DNA of 10,803 nt from a bacterium. Lineage in GTDB: Archaea > Thermoplasmatota > Thermoplasmata > Lutacidiplasmatales > UBA184. Positions 1-6,753 of the stretch are shown piece by piece (position 1 is the first letter of the stretch; the number at the start of each line of letters is the position of its first letter). The DNA lies in NCBI GenBank assembly GCA_021832495.1, contig JAKBKR010000037.1, forward strand, positions 1-10,803, in the 5' to 3' direction. The notes beneath the pieces were generated by a model, which made no database searches, was not told where the DNA came from, and saw nothing but the letters and a program-made list of their open reading frames with translations. Made by a program: the position numbers and the translations under genes.

Positions 1-331
1 ATACAAGTCCTCCGAAGAAGACCAGTATGGACCCTGCGATGGCCAGCGCCGACGACATCAGGAAGGCCCAGGACACTACTCCCAGGACCAAGAGCCCGAT
101 GCCTCCCGCCAGGCGTTCCCATTCCGACCCACGGGAGTAGTAGGTCAGGACCAAGGCAATGAAACCCACTGCCCCGGCGATCGCGCCTGTAGCCATTCCG
201 GTCAGCAGAGGACCGGGGTGGCTAGTCGCTATACCGTTTACCATCCCCAAAAGGAATGCGACGAGCGCACCCAGTAGGATGAGCAGCCCGCCGAACGCCC
301 CGAGGAGGGTCGGTACCAGCTTTCGCTCCAT
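1..331 (-). CDS. Partial four-helix membrane protein, unknown function
   Basis: An open reading frame enters from the left edge and starts at the ATG on 331-329, giving at least 110 residues with no stop in the window. The protein starts MERKLVPTLLGAFGGLLILL and is almost entirely hydrophobic. Four likely membrane segments lie at about residues 6-30, 43-66, 76-94 and 96-110, with a short polar loop (YYSRGSEWERL) between the second and third. A good ribosome binding site, GAGGTGAG (complement of 338-345), sits 6 nt before the ATG and fixes the start. A weak TATA-like stretch (complement of 368-375) would give a leader of about 13 nt. I do not recognise the family; small polytopic proteins of this kind are common in archaea. 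Function cannot be assigned, and the C-terminus lies outside the window. Confidence 0.7.
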   Translation of the reverse strand, partial: MERKLVPTLLGAFGGLLILLGALVAFLLGMVNGIATSHPGPLLTGMATGAIAGAVGFIALVLTYYSRGSEWERLAGGIGLLVLGVVSWAFLMSSALAIAGSILVFFGGLV

Positions 332-337
332 TTGTTT

Positions 338-345
338 CTCACCTC
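338..345 (-). promoter_or_regulatory. Shine-Dalgarno site of the partial membrane protein
   Basis: GAGGTGAG on the minus strand, 6 nt before the ATG at 331-329. It complements the CACCUC core usual at archaeal 16S rRNA 3' ends, and it decides the start of a gene that has no stop in the window. Confidence 0.65.
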
Positions 346-541
346 AGCCCGAGAACTTCTTAGGGGGTATTTGAACACTGTGGGGTGTGCAAAGCGACAT
401 GTCCCTCATTCAAAGGTCGAGGTGACCCAGTCTTCGGTGGGCTCCACGGGATGATCGGTTTCCTCTTAACGAGGCTAGGGGACGCAACGTCTCAGGTACG
501 TGATGCTGCTTTCTCAGGACTGTCAGTCGGTGAGGCCAGGA

Positions 542-558
542 CAAGGTTACAAACCTTG
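542..558. repeat. Perfect 7-bp dyad over a TATA-like element (candidate operator)
   Basis: CAAGGTT-ACA-AACCTTG is a perfect inverted repeat with 7-bp arms and a 3-nt spacer. Its centre reads TTACAAA (547-553), a poor TATA-like element whose first T is 28 nt before the ATG at 575. That spacing is close to the 30 nt seen for the strong TATA box of the oxidoreductase alpha gene in this window. A dyad on top of a core promoter suggests a repressor site. The TATA match is weak, so this is a candidate only. Confidence 0.35.
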
Positions 559-574
559 CTCTCTCAACCCTGCC

Positions 575-925
575 ATGGCTCGCAGACCAAGCATAGGGCG
601 TGGACTCTTGAAGGTCCAAGCGACCCATCATCCATTCCGGGCTTCCAGCGCCGTCGAAGAGCGGGTGGCGCGGAGGATGGAATTGCTCCAGCGAGCCCCC
701 CTTTCCGCCTATGCCTGGAAAGAGGCATGGTCAGAGATGCGGCACCTTTCCCGAAGCCGACCCGATCTCAGGGGCCGCCGCCTCATGGATGCGAAGGCGA
801 TAGCCAAGGCGGAGTACATCTCCCGGGTGGCGTATCGTGCATGGAAAGGGCGTGCGCTTCCCGAGGGGCGGAGCTGGGGCCACCTGAAGAGCGCCCTCGT
901 CCAAGTGTACACTGAGCTCGGTTGA
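575..925 (+). CDS. Small basic hypothetical protein
   Basis: This 116-residue protein is rich in Arg, Lys, Ala and Trp, with a basic N-terminus (MARRPSIGRGLLK) and a largely helical C-terminal half containing the spaced aromatic pattern AYAWKEAW and VAYRAWKGRAL. No membrane segment, signal peptide or metal-binding motif is visible. Codon use, with G/C at third positions, resembles that of the neighbouring clear genes, which supports real coding. The start is uncertain: the frame is open back to GTG 500, while ATG 677 has a GGAGG directly against it, too close to act. I chose ATG 575 because a TATA-like element 28 nt upstream would give a leaderless message. I do not recognise the family. A basic, helical small protein could bind nucleic acid, but nothing visible proves it. 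It converges on the DUF202 gene, with 37 nt between the stops. Confidence 0.55.
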   Translation: MARRPSIGRGLLKVQATHHPFRASSAVEERVARRMELLQRAPLSAYAWKEAWSEMRHLSRSRPDLRGRRLMDAKAIAKAEYISRVAYRAWKGRALPEGRSWGHLKSALVQVYTELG

Positions 926-962
926 GTGCACCGTGGGTTGCCGTGGCGGCCCGCCGCGCGCT

Positions 963-1316
963 TCAGCCGGTCACGATGAGGTAAGCGGCGAGTGTGATAC
1001 CCACGGCGACAAGGGTTCCGGTCATTAGCAGTTCCATCCCGGTGCGGGGTGTGTAGGTACCCGATTGCAGGTCGTCGTGCGTCAATCGGAAGCGGTTGTA
1101 GGCTATCCCCACGAGCGCACTACCTGCCAAAATAAGGAAGACCCCTACATACTCGCTCGTGGAGGAAGAGGGCCCGGGGCTGCCCGTGGCGAGTTCCCGG
1201 AGGAAAAGGCCGAACTTGGCCACGACGAACCCGAGACCGATGATGGTCAGGGCGGTCCGGATCCAGGCGAGGAAGGTCCTTTCGTTCGCTAAGTGATCTG
1301 TTGGGGATCCGACCAT
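963..1316 (-). CDS. DUF202 (YidH-like) membrane protein
   Basis: This 117-residue protein carries the family hallmark near its N-terminus, LANERTFLAWIRT (residues 9-21), followed by a first membrane helix (about 22-43). Two further helices lie at about 56-73 and 94-116, separated by a basic loop (YNRFRLTHDDL). Length, three-helix layout and the motif match DUF202 proteins such as bacterial YidH. The family is widespread in bacteria and archaea and sits in the cytoplasmic membrane; no precise biochemical role is settled for its small members. The ATG at 1316-1314 puts the motif at the usual distance from the N-terminus, and a GGTGG lies just before it, although closer than ideal. The tRNA-Leu gene ends 44 nt upstream on the same strand, so both may be on one transcript. 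No obvious TATA box lies between them. Confidence 0.85.
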   Translation of the reverse strand: MVGSPTDHLANERTFLAWIRTALTIIGLGFVVAKFGLFLRELATGSPGPSSSTSEYVGVFLILAGSALVGIAYNRFRLTHDDLQSGTYTPRTGMELLMTGTLVAVGITLAAYLIVTG

Positions 1317-1360
1317 GCCACCGGTATCGGGGTGAGTTCAAAGGCATTTCGCCGGCTGTA

Positions 1361-1445
1361 TGCTGGCGCCAGGATTTGAACCTGGGAACTCCTGCGAGAA
1401 CGGATCTTGAGTCCGTTGCCGTTGGCCGGACTTGGCTACGCCAGC
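1361..1445 (-). tRNA. trnL-CAA: tRNA-Leu, anticodon CAA
   Basis: Read on the minus strand, an 85-nt class II tRNA folds cleanly. The acceptor stem GCTGGCG pairs with CGCCAGC and the discriminator base is A. Positions 8-9 are TA, and the D stem is GCC/GGC. The anticodon stem ACGGA/TCCGT encloses the loop CTCAAGA, giving anticodon CAA (complement of 1407-1409), which reads UUG. A long variable arm (CTC-GCAG-GAG) marks Leu or Ser, and the T arm is CCAGG-TTCAAAT-CCTGG. The discriminator A and the anticodon give leucine. There is no intron. No CCA is encoded after the discriminator, as is usual in archaea, so the tail must be added by the nucleotidyltransferase. A weak CTTATGG about 38 nt upstream might be its TATA box. 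Confidence 0.97.
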
Positions 1446-1491
1446 ACTGACGTTATTAGGGAAGACAGGCTCTGCCGCCATAAGCCTTGCC

Positions 1492-1800
1492 ATGTTCGAC
1501 CCGGAATACGGTTTCCTCGCGGTCCTCCTCGCTTACATGGTTTATTCGCAGTGGGTCCGGCTCGATTCCCGGTATCCTGTGGCCGCTGCGCTTGTCCTGC
1601 TCGTGATCGATGCCATCGTGGACGCCGGGGGAGACACCAATCTGGCCAACACCTTGGCCATCTACGTTTTCTTCCTCCTCTCGGCCGGTGTTCTTCTGCT
1701 GCTCGTGGACCACGCCCGGGAGGCCCGCTCCCACCCGACCGCCGAACCGAAAGGGGCTTCCGACCTGTCTGAGACCGCTGCACCCAACGAGTCTAAATGA
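1492..1800 (+). CDS. Small three-helix membrane protein, unknown function
   Basis: This 102-residue protein starts MFDPEYGFLAVLLAYMVYSQ. Three likely membrane helices lie at about residues 7-23, 29-47 and 53-74, with an acidic loop (DAGGDTNL) between the second and third, followed by a polar, probably disordered tail rich in Pro, Glu and Ser. The frame stays open back to 1432, but that extension would run into the tRNA-Leu gene on the other strand, so ATG 1492 is the sensible start. A TATA-like TTATTA at 1453-1458 would give a leader of about 8 nt. The gene is divergent from the tRNA, with only 46 nt between them. Its last 8 nt overlap the end of the oxidoreductase beta gene on the opposite strand. 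I do not recognise a family and cannot assign a function. Confidence 0.65.
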   Translation: MFDPEYGFLAVLLAYMVYSQWVRLDSRYPVAAALVLLVIDAIVDAGGDTNLANTLAIYVFFLLSAGVLLLLVDHAREARSHPTAEPKGASDLSETAAPNESK

Positions 1801-2692
1801 ACTCGTCGAGGAGCCGTTCCCGCCCCTGAAGCCCGGCGGGCTGATGGACGAGAGGCCCCGCCTTGAGGGCGGGTTCCAGCTCTTCGTAGGTGGGACGATC
1901 TGCACTGTAGAATAGGCCGATGGGGATCTTCGCTCCCCATTCTTGGGATCTCTCGAACGCTGCCACCAGATTCGATGGGTCGTGGGCCGATCCTTCCAGT
2001 TTGTACAGGCGTTGGCGGAAAAAATCGAAGGTGTTGAGCTTGTTGTACGTCACACACGGAGAAAACACGTCGACCAGTGAGAATCCGCGGTGCTTGATGC
2101 CGTTCGCAATCAGGTCTCCGAGATGCTTGGGATCTCCCGAGAAGCCCCGGGAAACGTATGTGGCTCCCGAGGCAAGTGCAAGGGCTATCGGGTTGATCGG
2201 GTGTTCGATCACGCCAAGCGGGGTGCTCTTGGTCTTGTGCCCCATCTCGCTGGTGGGTGAGGCTTGCCCTGTCGTAAGCCCATAGATCTCGTTGTTCATC
2301 ACGATGTAGGTGATGTCGAGATTCCGGCGCATGGCATGAATGAAATGACCCCCACCGATGCCGTAACCGTCCCCGTCTCCCCCAGTCGCGATCACGGTCA
2401 GGGCATGGTTCGCCAGTTTGGCGCCCGAGGCCACCGGGATCGCCCGTCCGTGAATGGCGTGGAACCCATAGCTCGAAAGGAAATGCGGCAGATTCGAGGA
2501 GCATCCGATGCCGCTCACGATCAAGACTTCGTGGGAAGGGATCGCGAGCGTCTTCAGGGCCCGCTCAACCGCCGCAACCACACCGTAGTCTCCACACCCT
2601 GGGCACCAAGTGGGTTTCGTGTCGGATTTGCCGACCACAGGGGATACCACTTTACTGGCGACGCCTTCCATGCTGGACTGTGTTGTAGTCAT
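1793..2692 (-). CDS. korB: 2-oxoacid:ferredoxin oxidoreductase, beta subunit (TPP-binding)
   Basis: This 299-residue subunit holds the thiamine diphosphate and the single 4Fe-4S cluster of an enzyme that decarboxylates a 2-oxoacid with CoA, giving acyl-CoA, CO2 and reduced ferredoxin in the cytoplasm. Visible motifs are CPGCGDYG with Cys30 and Cys33, GIGCSSN with Cys64, and SPCVTYN with Cys213; these match the four cluster ligands known from the Sulfolobus two-subunit enzymes. The TPP/Mg motif GDGDGYGIGG (105-114) is followed by NNEIYGLTTGQ (133-143). Length is normal for the family. The start lies 1 nt after the alpha stop (TGA-T-ATG), so translation is probably coupled. There is no separate delta (ferredoxin-like) subunit. 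Substrate cannot be read from the sequence: pyruvate, 2-oxoglutarate or broad use are all possible, and the symbol names the family rather than the substrate. Confidence 0.95.
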   Translation of the reverse strand: MTTTQSSMEGVASKVVSPVVGKSDTKPTWCPGCGDYGVVAAVERALKTLAIPSHEVLIVSGIGCSSNLPHFLSSYGFHAIHGRAIPVASGAKLANHALTVIATGGDGDGYGIGGGHFIHAMRRNLDITYIVMNNEIYGLTTGQASPTSEMGHKTKSTPLGVIEHPINPIALALASGATYVSRGFSGDPKHLGDLIANGIKHRGFSLVDVFSPCVTYNKLNTFDFFRQRLYKLEGSAHDPSNLVAAFERSQEWGAKIPIGLFYSADRPTYEELEPALKAGPLVHQPAGLQGRERLLDEFI

Positions 2693-2693
2693 A

Positions 2694-4466
2694 TCAGTTC
2701 ACTTCTTCTTTGAGCACCCGCCGCACTTTCGCCACAATCTCCGCTGGATAGAACGGTTCGCCATCATATTTGAGGAGGCGATGGGAGAGTTCGATGCCAG
2801 TCTCCTTGCGGATCAAGCCACCTAGTTTGGCCGTATAGTTGGCCTCCACCAGGAGCGTTTTCTGGGCATGTACGAGCGCCTTGCCGAGCTCGGCCACCCG
2901 GAGCGGGAACACGCAGTTCAGCGGCAGGAAGTTGACCCGGATCCCATCCGAATTCAGTTCGGCTAGGGCATCTCGCACGGGGCCTGCCACCGAACCCCAG
3001 GCTACGATAGTGAGTTGGGCACTCTCCGGTCCTTCGATCATTGGCATCGGAACCTCGGACCGGAGACCTTCCAGTTTCCGCATCCGCTTCTCCATCATGT
3101 GTCGGCGTTCCACGACCGCAGCGGGGGTACCGACCAGCACGTCCGAGATGAGGTGTCCCCGTTCATCATGCTCGTCGCTTCCTGCCACAAAGTTGAGGCC
3201 CTTCTGGCCTGGTATCGAGCGGGGAGAAACGCCGGAGGGTGTGTACGCGTACCTTCGGAACCCCCCGTTTTCGGAACGGGGACGGCTTGAGAAGAGGTTG
3301 GATGGGGTGAGATCCATCGGAAAATCCTCTCGGTCAGCGGATTGGAGGTTCTCCGAGAGTCCGAAATCGCTGGCGAGGAGGATGGGGGTCTGCCAGTCCT
3401 CGGCCAATCGGAAGGCCTCGATGGTCTGCCGGTAGGCTTCGACCACGTTCCCGGGTGCGAGAATGGCCCTCGGGAAGTCCCCTTGACCGGCCCCGAGCAT
3501 CAGGTCGAGATCTCCCTGCTCGGTCTTGGTCGGAAGCCCCGTCGATGGTCCAGAGCGCTGAGAGTTCACCACTACAAGCGGCGTCTCGGTCATCCCCGCC
3601 ATCCCCAAGGCTTCCACCATGAGCGAGAACCCTCCTCCGCTGGTTGCCGTCATCGCCCGAACCCCAGCATGCGAAGCGCCAATGGCCATGTTGATAGCGG
3701 CCAGCTCGTCCTCGGCCTGCTTCACCACGATGCCCAGGTCTGCGGCGTGGGCCGCCATCCAATGCATGATGGTGCTCGCCGGGGTCATGGGATACTGCGC
3801 CAAGAATTTGCAACCCCCTGCCACCGCTCCCATCGCAATGGCTTGATTCCCGGTGATGAGCAGTTTCGCTGCCCCGTGATTTGGAGCGAACGCCCGCTCG
3901 ATGGGGCGCTCCCTTTCCTGAACGAAGCGATAGCCGGCCTCCGCCGTGCCCAAGTTCTGCTCCAAGACGTCCTTCTTCTTCGAGCCGAAGTTGTCCTGTA
4001 AAATGGCGGCCAACGTGTCGAACGGGAATCCCGCAAGGAAGGTACACGCTCCCATCGCAGCGGACCCCGAGAGGATCGGGTCGCTCGTGTACTTCCGGCT
4101 CATTTGCAATGTCGGGACCGCGATCGTCCGTGTCCCTGTCGGCAGCCGGTCCGCCGGGAACTGGAACTTCTCCGGGTCGTGGACCATGACCCCTCCTTTC
4201 CTCAGGTAGGGGGCATGGATCTCGGCCGTCTGCTCGTTGTATGCGTACAGGATGTCGATCCCATCCCCCTGGGACCAGACCCGATCAGGGCTGCCTCGAG
4301 CGTGGAACCACACGTGACCCCCCCGGATCACCGACTGGTAGGCTGTGTGCCCATAGGCATGGTACCCGTTCCGGGTGAAGAGCCGGGCGAAGCTCTCCCC
4401 GAGGGTTGCAATCCCATCCCCTGCCGCGCCGCCGACTCGAATGCTAAGATCCGGGGAACGCTCCAT
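2694..4466 (-). CDS. korA: 2-oxoacid:ferredoxin oxidoreductase, alpha subunit (gamma-alpha fusion)
   Basis: This 590-residue subunit begins with a gamma domain (about 1-190; VGGAAGDGIATLGESFARLF at 11-30 is typical) and continues with the alpha domains. The substrate and TPP loop AQYPMTPAST (223-232) is the family's YPITPS motif with Met for Ile. NSQRSGPSTGLPTKTEQGDL (301-320) carries Arg304, the likely equivalent of the 2-oxoacid-binding Arg of the Sulfolobus enzymes. A C-terminal transketolase-like region ends in the LLVEANYTAKLG segment (538-549). Fusion of gamma and alpha is characteristic of the two-subunit archaeal enzymes. The start ATG lies 30 nt after the first T of a clear TATA box, so the message is probably leaderless. 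Although the acyl-CoA synthetase ends 104 nt upstream on the same strand, this promoter makes alpha-beta at least partly independent of it. Confidence 0.95.
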   Translation of the reverse strand: MERSPDLSIRVGGAAGDGIATLGESFARLFTRNGYHAYGHTAYQSVIRGGHVWFHARGSPDRVWSQGDGIDILYAYNEQTAEIHAPYLRKGGVMVHDPEKFQFPADRLPTGTRTIAVPTLQMSRKYTSDPILSGSAAMGACTFLAGFPFDTLAAILQDNFGSKKKDVLEQNLGTAEAGYRFVQERERPIERAFAPNHGAAKLLITGNQAIAMGAVAGGCKFLAQYPMTPASTIMHWMAAHAADLGIVVKQAEDELAAINMAIGASHAGVRAMTATSGGGFSLMVEALGMAGMTETPLVVVNSQRSGPSTGLPTKTEQGDLDLMLGAGQGDFPRAILAPGNVVEAYRQTIEAFRLAEDWQTPILLASDFGLSENLQSADREDFPMDLTPSNLFSSRPRSENGGFRRYAYTPSGVSPRSIPGQKGLNFVAGSDEHDERGHLISDVLVGTPAAVVERRHMMEKRMRKLEGLRSEVPMPMIEGPESAQLTIVAWGSVAGPVRDALAELNSDGIRVNFLPLNCVFPLRVAELGKALVHAQKTLLVEANYTAKLGGLIRKETGIELSHRLLKYDGEPFYPAEIVAKVRRVLKEEVN

Positions 4467-4490
4467 GTCCTACCGATGAGCGATATCCCG

Positions 4491-4496
4491 TATAAA
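4491..4496 (-). promoter_or_regulatory. TATA box of the oxidoreductase alpha-beta operon
   Basis: TTTATA on the minus strand, preceded by a purine-rich GGGAATGA that could act as a BRE. Its first T lies 30 nt before the alpha ATG at 4466. Archaeal transcription starts about 25-30 nt after this element, so the message should begin at or next to the A of the ATG. No Shine-Dalgarno sequence lies in between. Confidence 0.7.
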
Positions 4497-4570
4497 TCAT
4501 TCCCTTGTTGCAAGATGCCCGGCATTATGCGCGACCGGACCCTCCCCTCTTCGGTGAGGATGGACCCAGG

Positions 4571-6688
4571 TCACGCGAGGATCAATCGGCAGTCCACGGC
4601 GACAACTCCCGAGCCATTCGGAAGCACCATCAACGGATTGATGTCCAGTTCCTCGACCAGCGGTTGTTCCGTGGCGAACTGGGATATCCTCAGCAGGGCT
4701 TCGTGAAGTGCGTCGATATCTCGTGGGCCTTCCCCACGAACCCCCCGCAACACCTTGGATGCCCGGACCCCATCGATCAATCGCCATGCCGAATCTGAGG
4801 TGAGGGGGGCAGGGCGAAAGGATACGTCCTTCAAGGTCTCGGCATAGATGCCGCCCATCCCGAACAGCATGACCGGTCCAAAATCGGGGTCCCGCCGGAT
4901 ACCCACGATCACTTCGAATCCGTCGGTCTCGAGCTTCTCCACGACGTACCCTTCGACCCGGGCGTTCGGGGCATTGCGGGCGACGTTCCGTTGCATGCCC
5001 CCCATCGCCTGAACGAGTTCTGCGTCGGAATCAATGTGCAGGACCACCCCTCCCACATCGGTCTTATGGAGGATATCTGAGGAGGCCACCTTGAGGGCTA
5101 CCGGATATCCTATGTCGTGCGCCGCTTCCACGGCAGAATCCCCATCGTGGGTCAACCGACTGGCAGGGAACTTCAATCCGTAGAGGCGAAGCAAGTCCCG
5201 CGCCTGGTGATCTGGGATGGATTTGAAGCCGCTCGTTCGGAAGTTCGTCAAGCGACGGTTCACCTCGCCTCGGCCCACCTTGAACCGCGGGGTCGGGGGG
5301 TTCCCCCGGGAGCGTAGCGAAGAGTACCGCGCAAGTTCACAGACCACCTTCGCCGCTTCCTCCGGGAATGTGAAGTTCGGTATTCCATGTCGCTCCAATA
5401 GGGCCGCCTCGTCAGAGAGGTCGTTCACACCGAACAAACAGGCCACGATTGGTTGTCCTTGCCGTTTCTGTTCGATGATACTTCGAGCGATCTCGTGTCC
5501 CGTGGTCTGGCCGGTGGGAGTACCAATGACCAGGACCGAATCGATCCCCCTCTGCCCGGCCAGGACCCGGAGTGTCCTTCGGTACGTGTCCGATGTGGCA
5601 TCCGCGGTAAGGTCGACCGGGTTACGGCTCGAGGCGTTGGGTGACGCCACCCGTTCGATCTTTTTCCGGGCGGCCTCAGGGAGCGGTGGCAACTGGAGCC
5701 CTCCCCGGGCCGCCACATCAGCCGCCAAGATACCCGGCCCACCAGAATTAGTGAGGATCGCCAATCGGGGACCCGCTGGGATCTCACACGAAGCGAAGGT
5801 CCGAGCCATACGGAAAAGATCCGCAATGCTATCCGCACGCAACACCCCCATCTCATCAAAGACGGCATCGTAAAGGGAATCTGACAGGGCGTGGGCCAGG
5901 CTGCCCGTGTGGCTGCGGCTGGCTTCTTCCCCCAAGGGGGTCCGACCCGACTTGATAATGATGACCGGCTTACGGGCGGCCACCGACTTGACCTCGGACA
6001 GGAATCGCCGGCCGTCGGCCAGCGATTCTAAGTAAAGAAGGATGACCTTAGTGGCGTCATCCGCGGCCAGATCCGCAATGATGTCACACTCATTGACCCC
6101 TGCCCGGTTCCCTACCGAGACGAACTTTGTTAGTCCGATCCCCTGGTGCCGTGCGTACAAGAGGATCCCCTGGCCCAATGCTCCGCTTTGCGAAATGAAG
6201 GCAAGGTTACCCCGTGATGGTAAGGTTTCGGAGAAGGTGGCATTGAGTCGTACATCCGGATCCGTGTTGATCACACCGAAACAGTTCGGGCCTACCACCC
6301 GGATGTTGTGCTTGGTAGCGATCCGGACGAGGTCGGCCTCCCTCCGGATCCCTTGGCCCCCGATCTCCCGGAACCCCGCCGAGACGATGATGGCTCCCCG
6401 GACACCCTTCTTTCCCAGTTCGTCAAGTACTGGAGGGACATCGGGGGCTGGGACAATCACCACGGCGAGGTCTGGGACTCCCGGAAGGGTTGCGATGGAA
6501 GGGTAGGATTTCACCCCTCCCACACTACCCCAGTGAGGGTTCACTGGATAGACGATACCGCTGAACTCGGCCGCTAAAAGATTCCGAAAGAGGGTGTGAC
6601 CGACGGTCCCTGCCTTACGGGACGCGCCGATCACCGCCACGGAACGGGGGCGGAAGATGGGGTCCATAGACGAGGAGGCCTGGGTCAT
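4571..6688 (-). CDS. acd: ADP-forming acyl-CoA synthetase (acetate--CoA ligase type), alpha-beta fusion
   Basis: The enzyme converts an acyl-CoA, ADP and phosphate to the free acid, ATP and CoA, and is a main energy-conserving step after archaeal 2-oxoacid oxidoreductases. The 705-residue protein has the fused order: CoA-binding Rossmann domain (about 8-130, VAVIGASRKAGTVG), succinyl-CoA-ligase-like domains (about 150-455), and a C-terminal ATP-grasp part (about 490-705). The phosphorylated catalytic His is His260 in RSHTGSLAH; a second conserved His lies in DILHKTDVGGV (His541), and ELDINPLMV (680-688) is the ATP-grasp metal-binding end. The frame is open to GTG 6727, but the shared TATA box lies at 6717-6722, so the first start inside the expected transcript is ATG 6688, with a leader of about 4 nt. 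The acyl substrate (acetate, branched or aryl) cannot be told from the sequence. Confidence 0.93.
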   Translation of the reverse strand: MTQASSSMDPIFRPRSVAVIGASRKAGTVGHTLFRNLLAAEFSGIVYPVNPHWGSVGGVKSYPSIATLPGVPDLAVVIVPAPDVPPVLDELGKKGVRGAIIVSAGFREIGGQGIRREADLVRIATKHNIRVVGPNCFGVINTDPDVRLNATFSETLPSRGNLAFISQSGALGQGILLYARHQGIGLTKFVSVGNRAGVNECDIIADLAADDATKVILLYLESLADGRRFLSEVKSVAARKPVIIIKSGRTPLGEEASRSHTGSLAHALSDSLYDAVFDEMGVLRADSIADLFRMARTFASCEIPAGPRLAILTNSGGPGILAADVAARGGLQLPPLPEAARKKIERVASPNASSRNPVDLTADATSDTYRRTLRVLAGQRGIDSVLVIGTPTGQTTGHEIARSIIEQKRQGQPIVACLFGVNDLSDEAALLERHGIPNFTFPEEAAKVVCELARYSSLRSRGNPPTPRFKVGRGEVNRRLTNFRTSGFKSIPDHQARDLLRLYGLKFPASRLTHDGDSAVEAAHDIGYPVALKVASSDILHKTDVGGVVLHIDSDAELVQAMGGMQRNVARNAPNARVEGYVVEKLETDGFEVIVGIRRDPDFGPVMLFGMGGIYAETLKDVSFRPAPLTSDSAWRLIDGVRASKVLRGVRGEGPRDIDALHEALLRISQFATEQPLVEELDINPLMVLPNGSGVVAVDCRLILA

Positions 6689-6716
6689 GTTGTCGTGAAA
6701 CGGAAACATCCGAGCA

Positions 6717-6722
6717 TTTATA
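6717..6722. promoter_or_regulatory. Shared TATA element for two divergent genes
   Basis: The site reads GCATTTATACCC on the plus strand and GGGTATAAATGC on the minus strand, so a TATA-like hexamer is present both ways. Rightward, its first T is 37 nt before the Mrp ATG (6754). Leftward, it is 34 nt before the acyl-CoA synthetase ATG (6688). Both spacings give short leaders (about 7 and 4 nt) if transcription starts about 30 nt downstream. No second TATA box is visible in the 65 nt between the two start codons. The element also argues against the upstream GTG starts at 6727 (minus) and 6742 (plus). Confidence 0.6.
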
Positions 6723-6753
6723 CCCACGCAGGTTTCGAACGGTGGGTCAGCAC

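Larger units (their letters stand above)
332..574. other. Intergenic region between divergent small genes
   Basis: This 243-nt stretch separates the leftward membrane protein from the rightward basic protein. It should hold both promoters. I see a weak TATA-like TTCAAATA on the minus strand (complement of 368-375) and a perfect dyad at 542-558 near the plus-strand gene. I found no tRNA, C/D-box RNA or other recognisable RNA gene. The frame of the downstream gene stays open back to GTG 500, so part of this stretch could be coding. Confidence 0.4.

Noticed and set aside
380..560. Possible C/D-box or other small RNA in the left intergenic region
   Set aside because: A GTGATG lies at 500-505, but no proper C box paired with a CUGA D box was found, and no stable tRNA-like fold was seen.
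385..915. Plus-strand open frame of 176 codons
   Set aside because: It overlaps the 575-925 gene in another frame, has mixed composition without motifs, and the 575-925 frame has better codon use.
945..955. GC-rich hairpin GGCGG-C-CCGCC as a terminator between convergent genes
   Set aside because: The loop is a single base and there is no T tract; it is more likely chance in a GC-rich gap.
1432..1491. Extension of the small membrane protein upstream to TTG 1432
   Set aside because: It would run through the 5' end of the tRNA-Leu gene; ATG 1492 gives a complete three-helix protein and fits a TATA-like element upstream.
1662..2504. Long minus-strand open frame of 280 codons inside the beta subunit gene
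   Set aside because: It overlaps the clearly identified beta subunit in another frame on the same strand, shows no recognisable motif, and has the Arg/Ser/Pro-rich look of a GC-rich shadow frame.
6689..6727. GTG 6727 or ATG 6709 as start of the acyl-CoA synthetase
   Set aside because: Both lie on or within about 13 nt of the TATA element, ahead of the expected transcript start; the added residues are not part of the usual CoA-binding domain.
6742..6753. GTG 6742 as start of the Mrp protein
   Set aside because: It is only 25 nt after the first T of the TATA element and adds just four residues; ATG 6754 is the better codon and falls inside the expected transcript.
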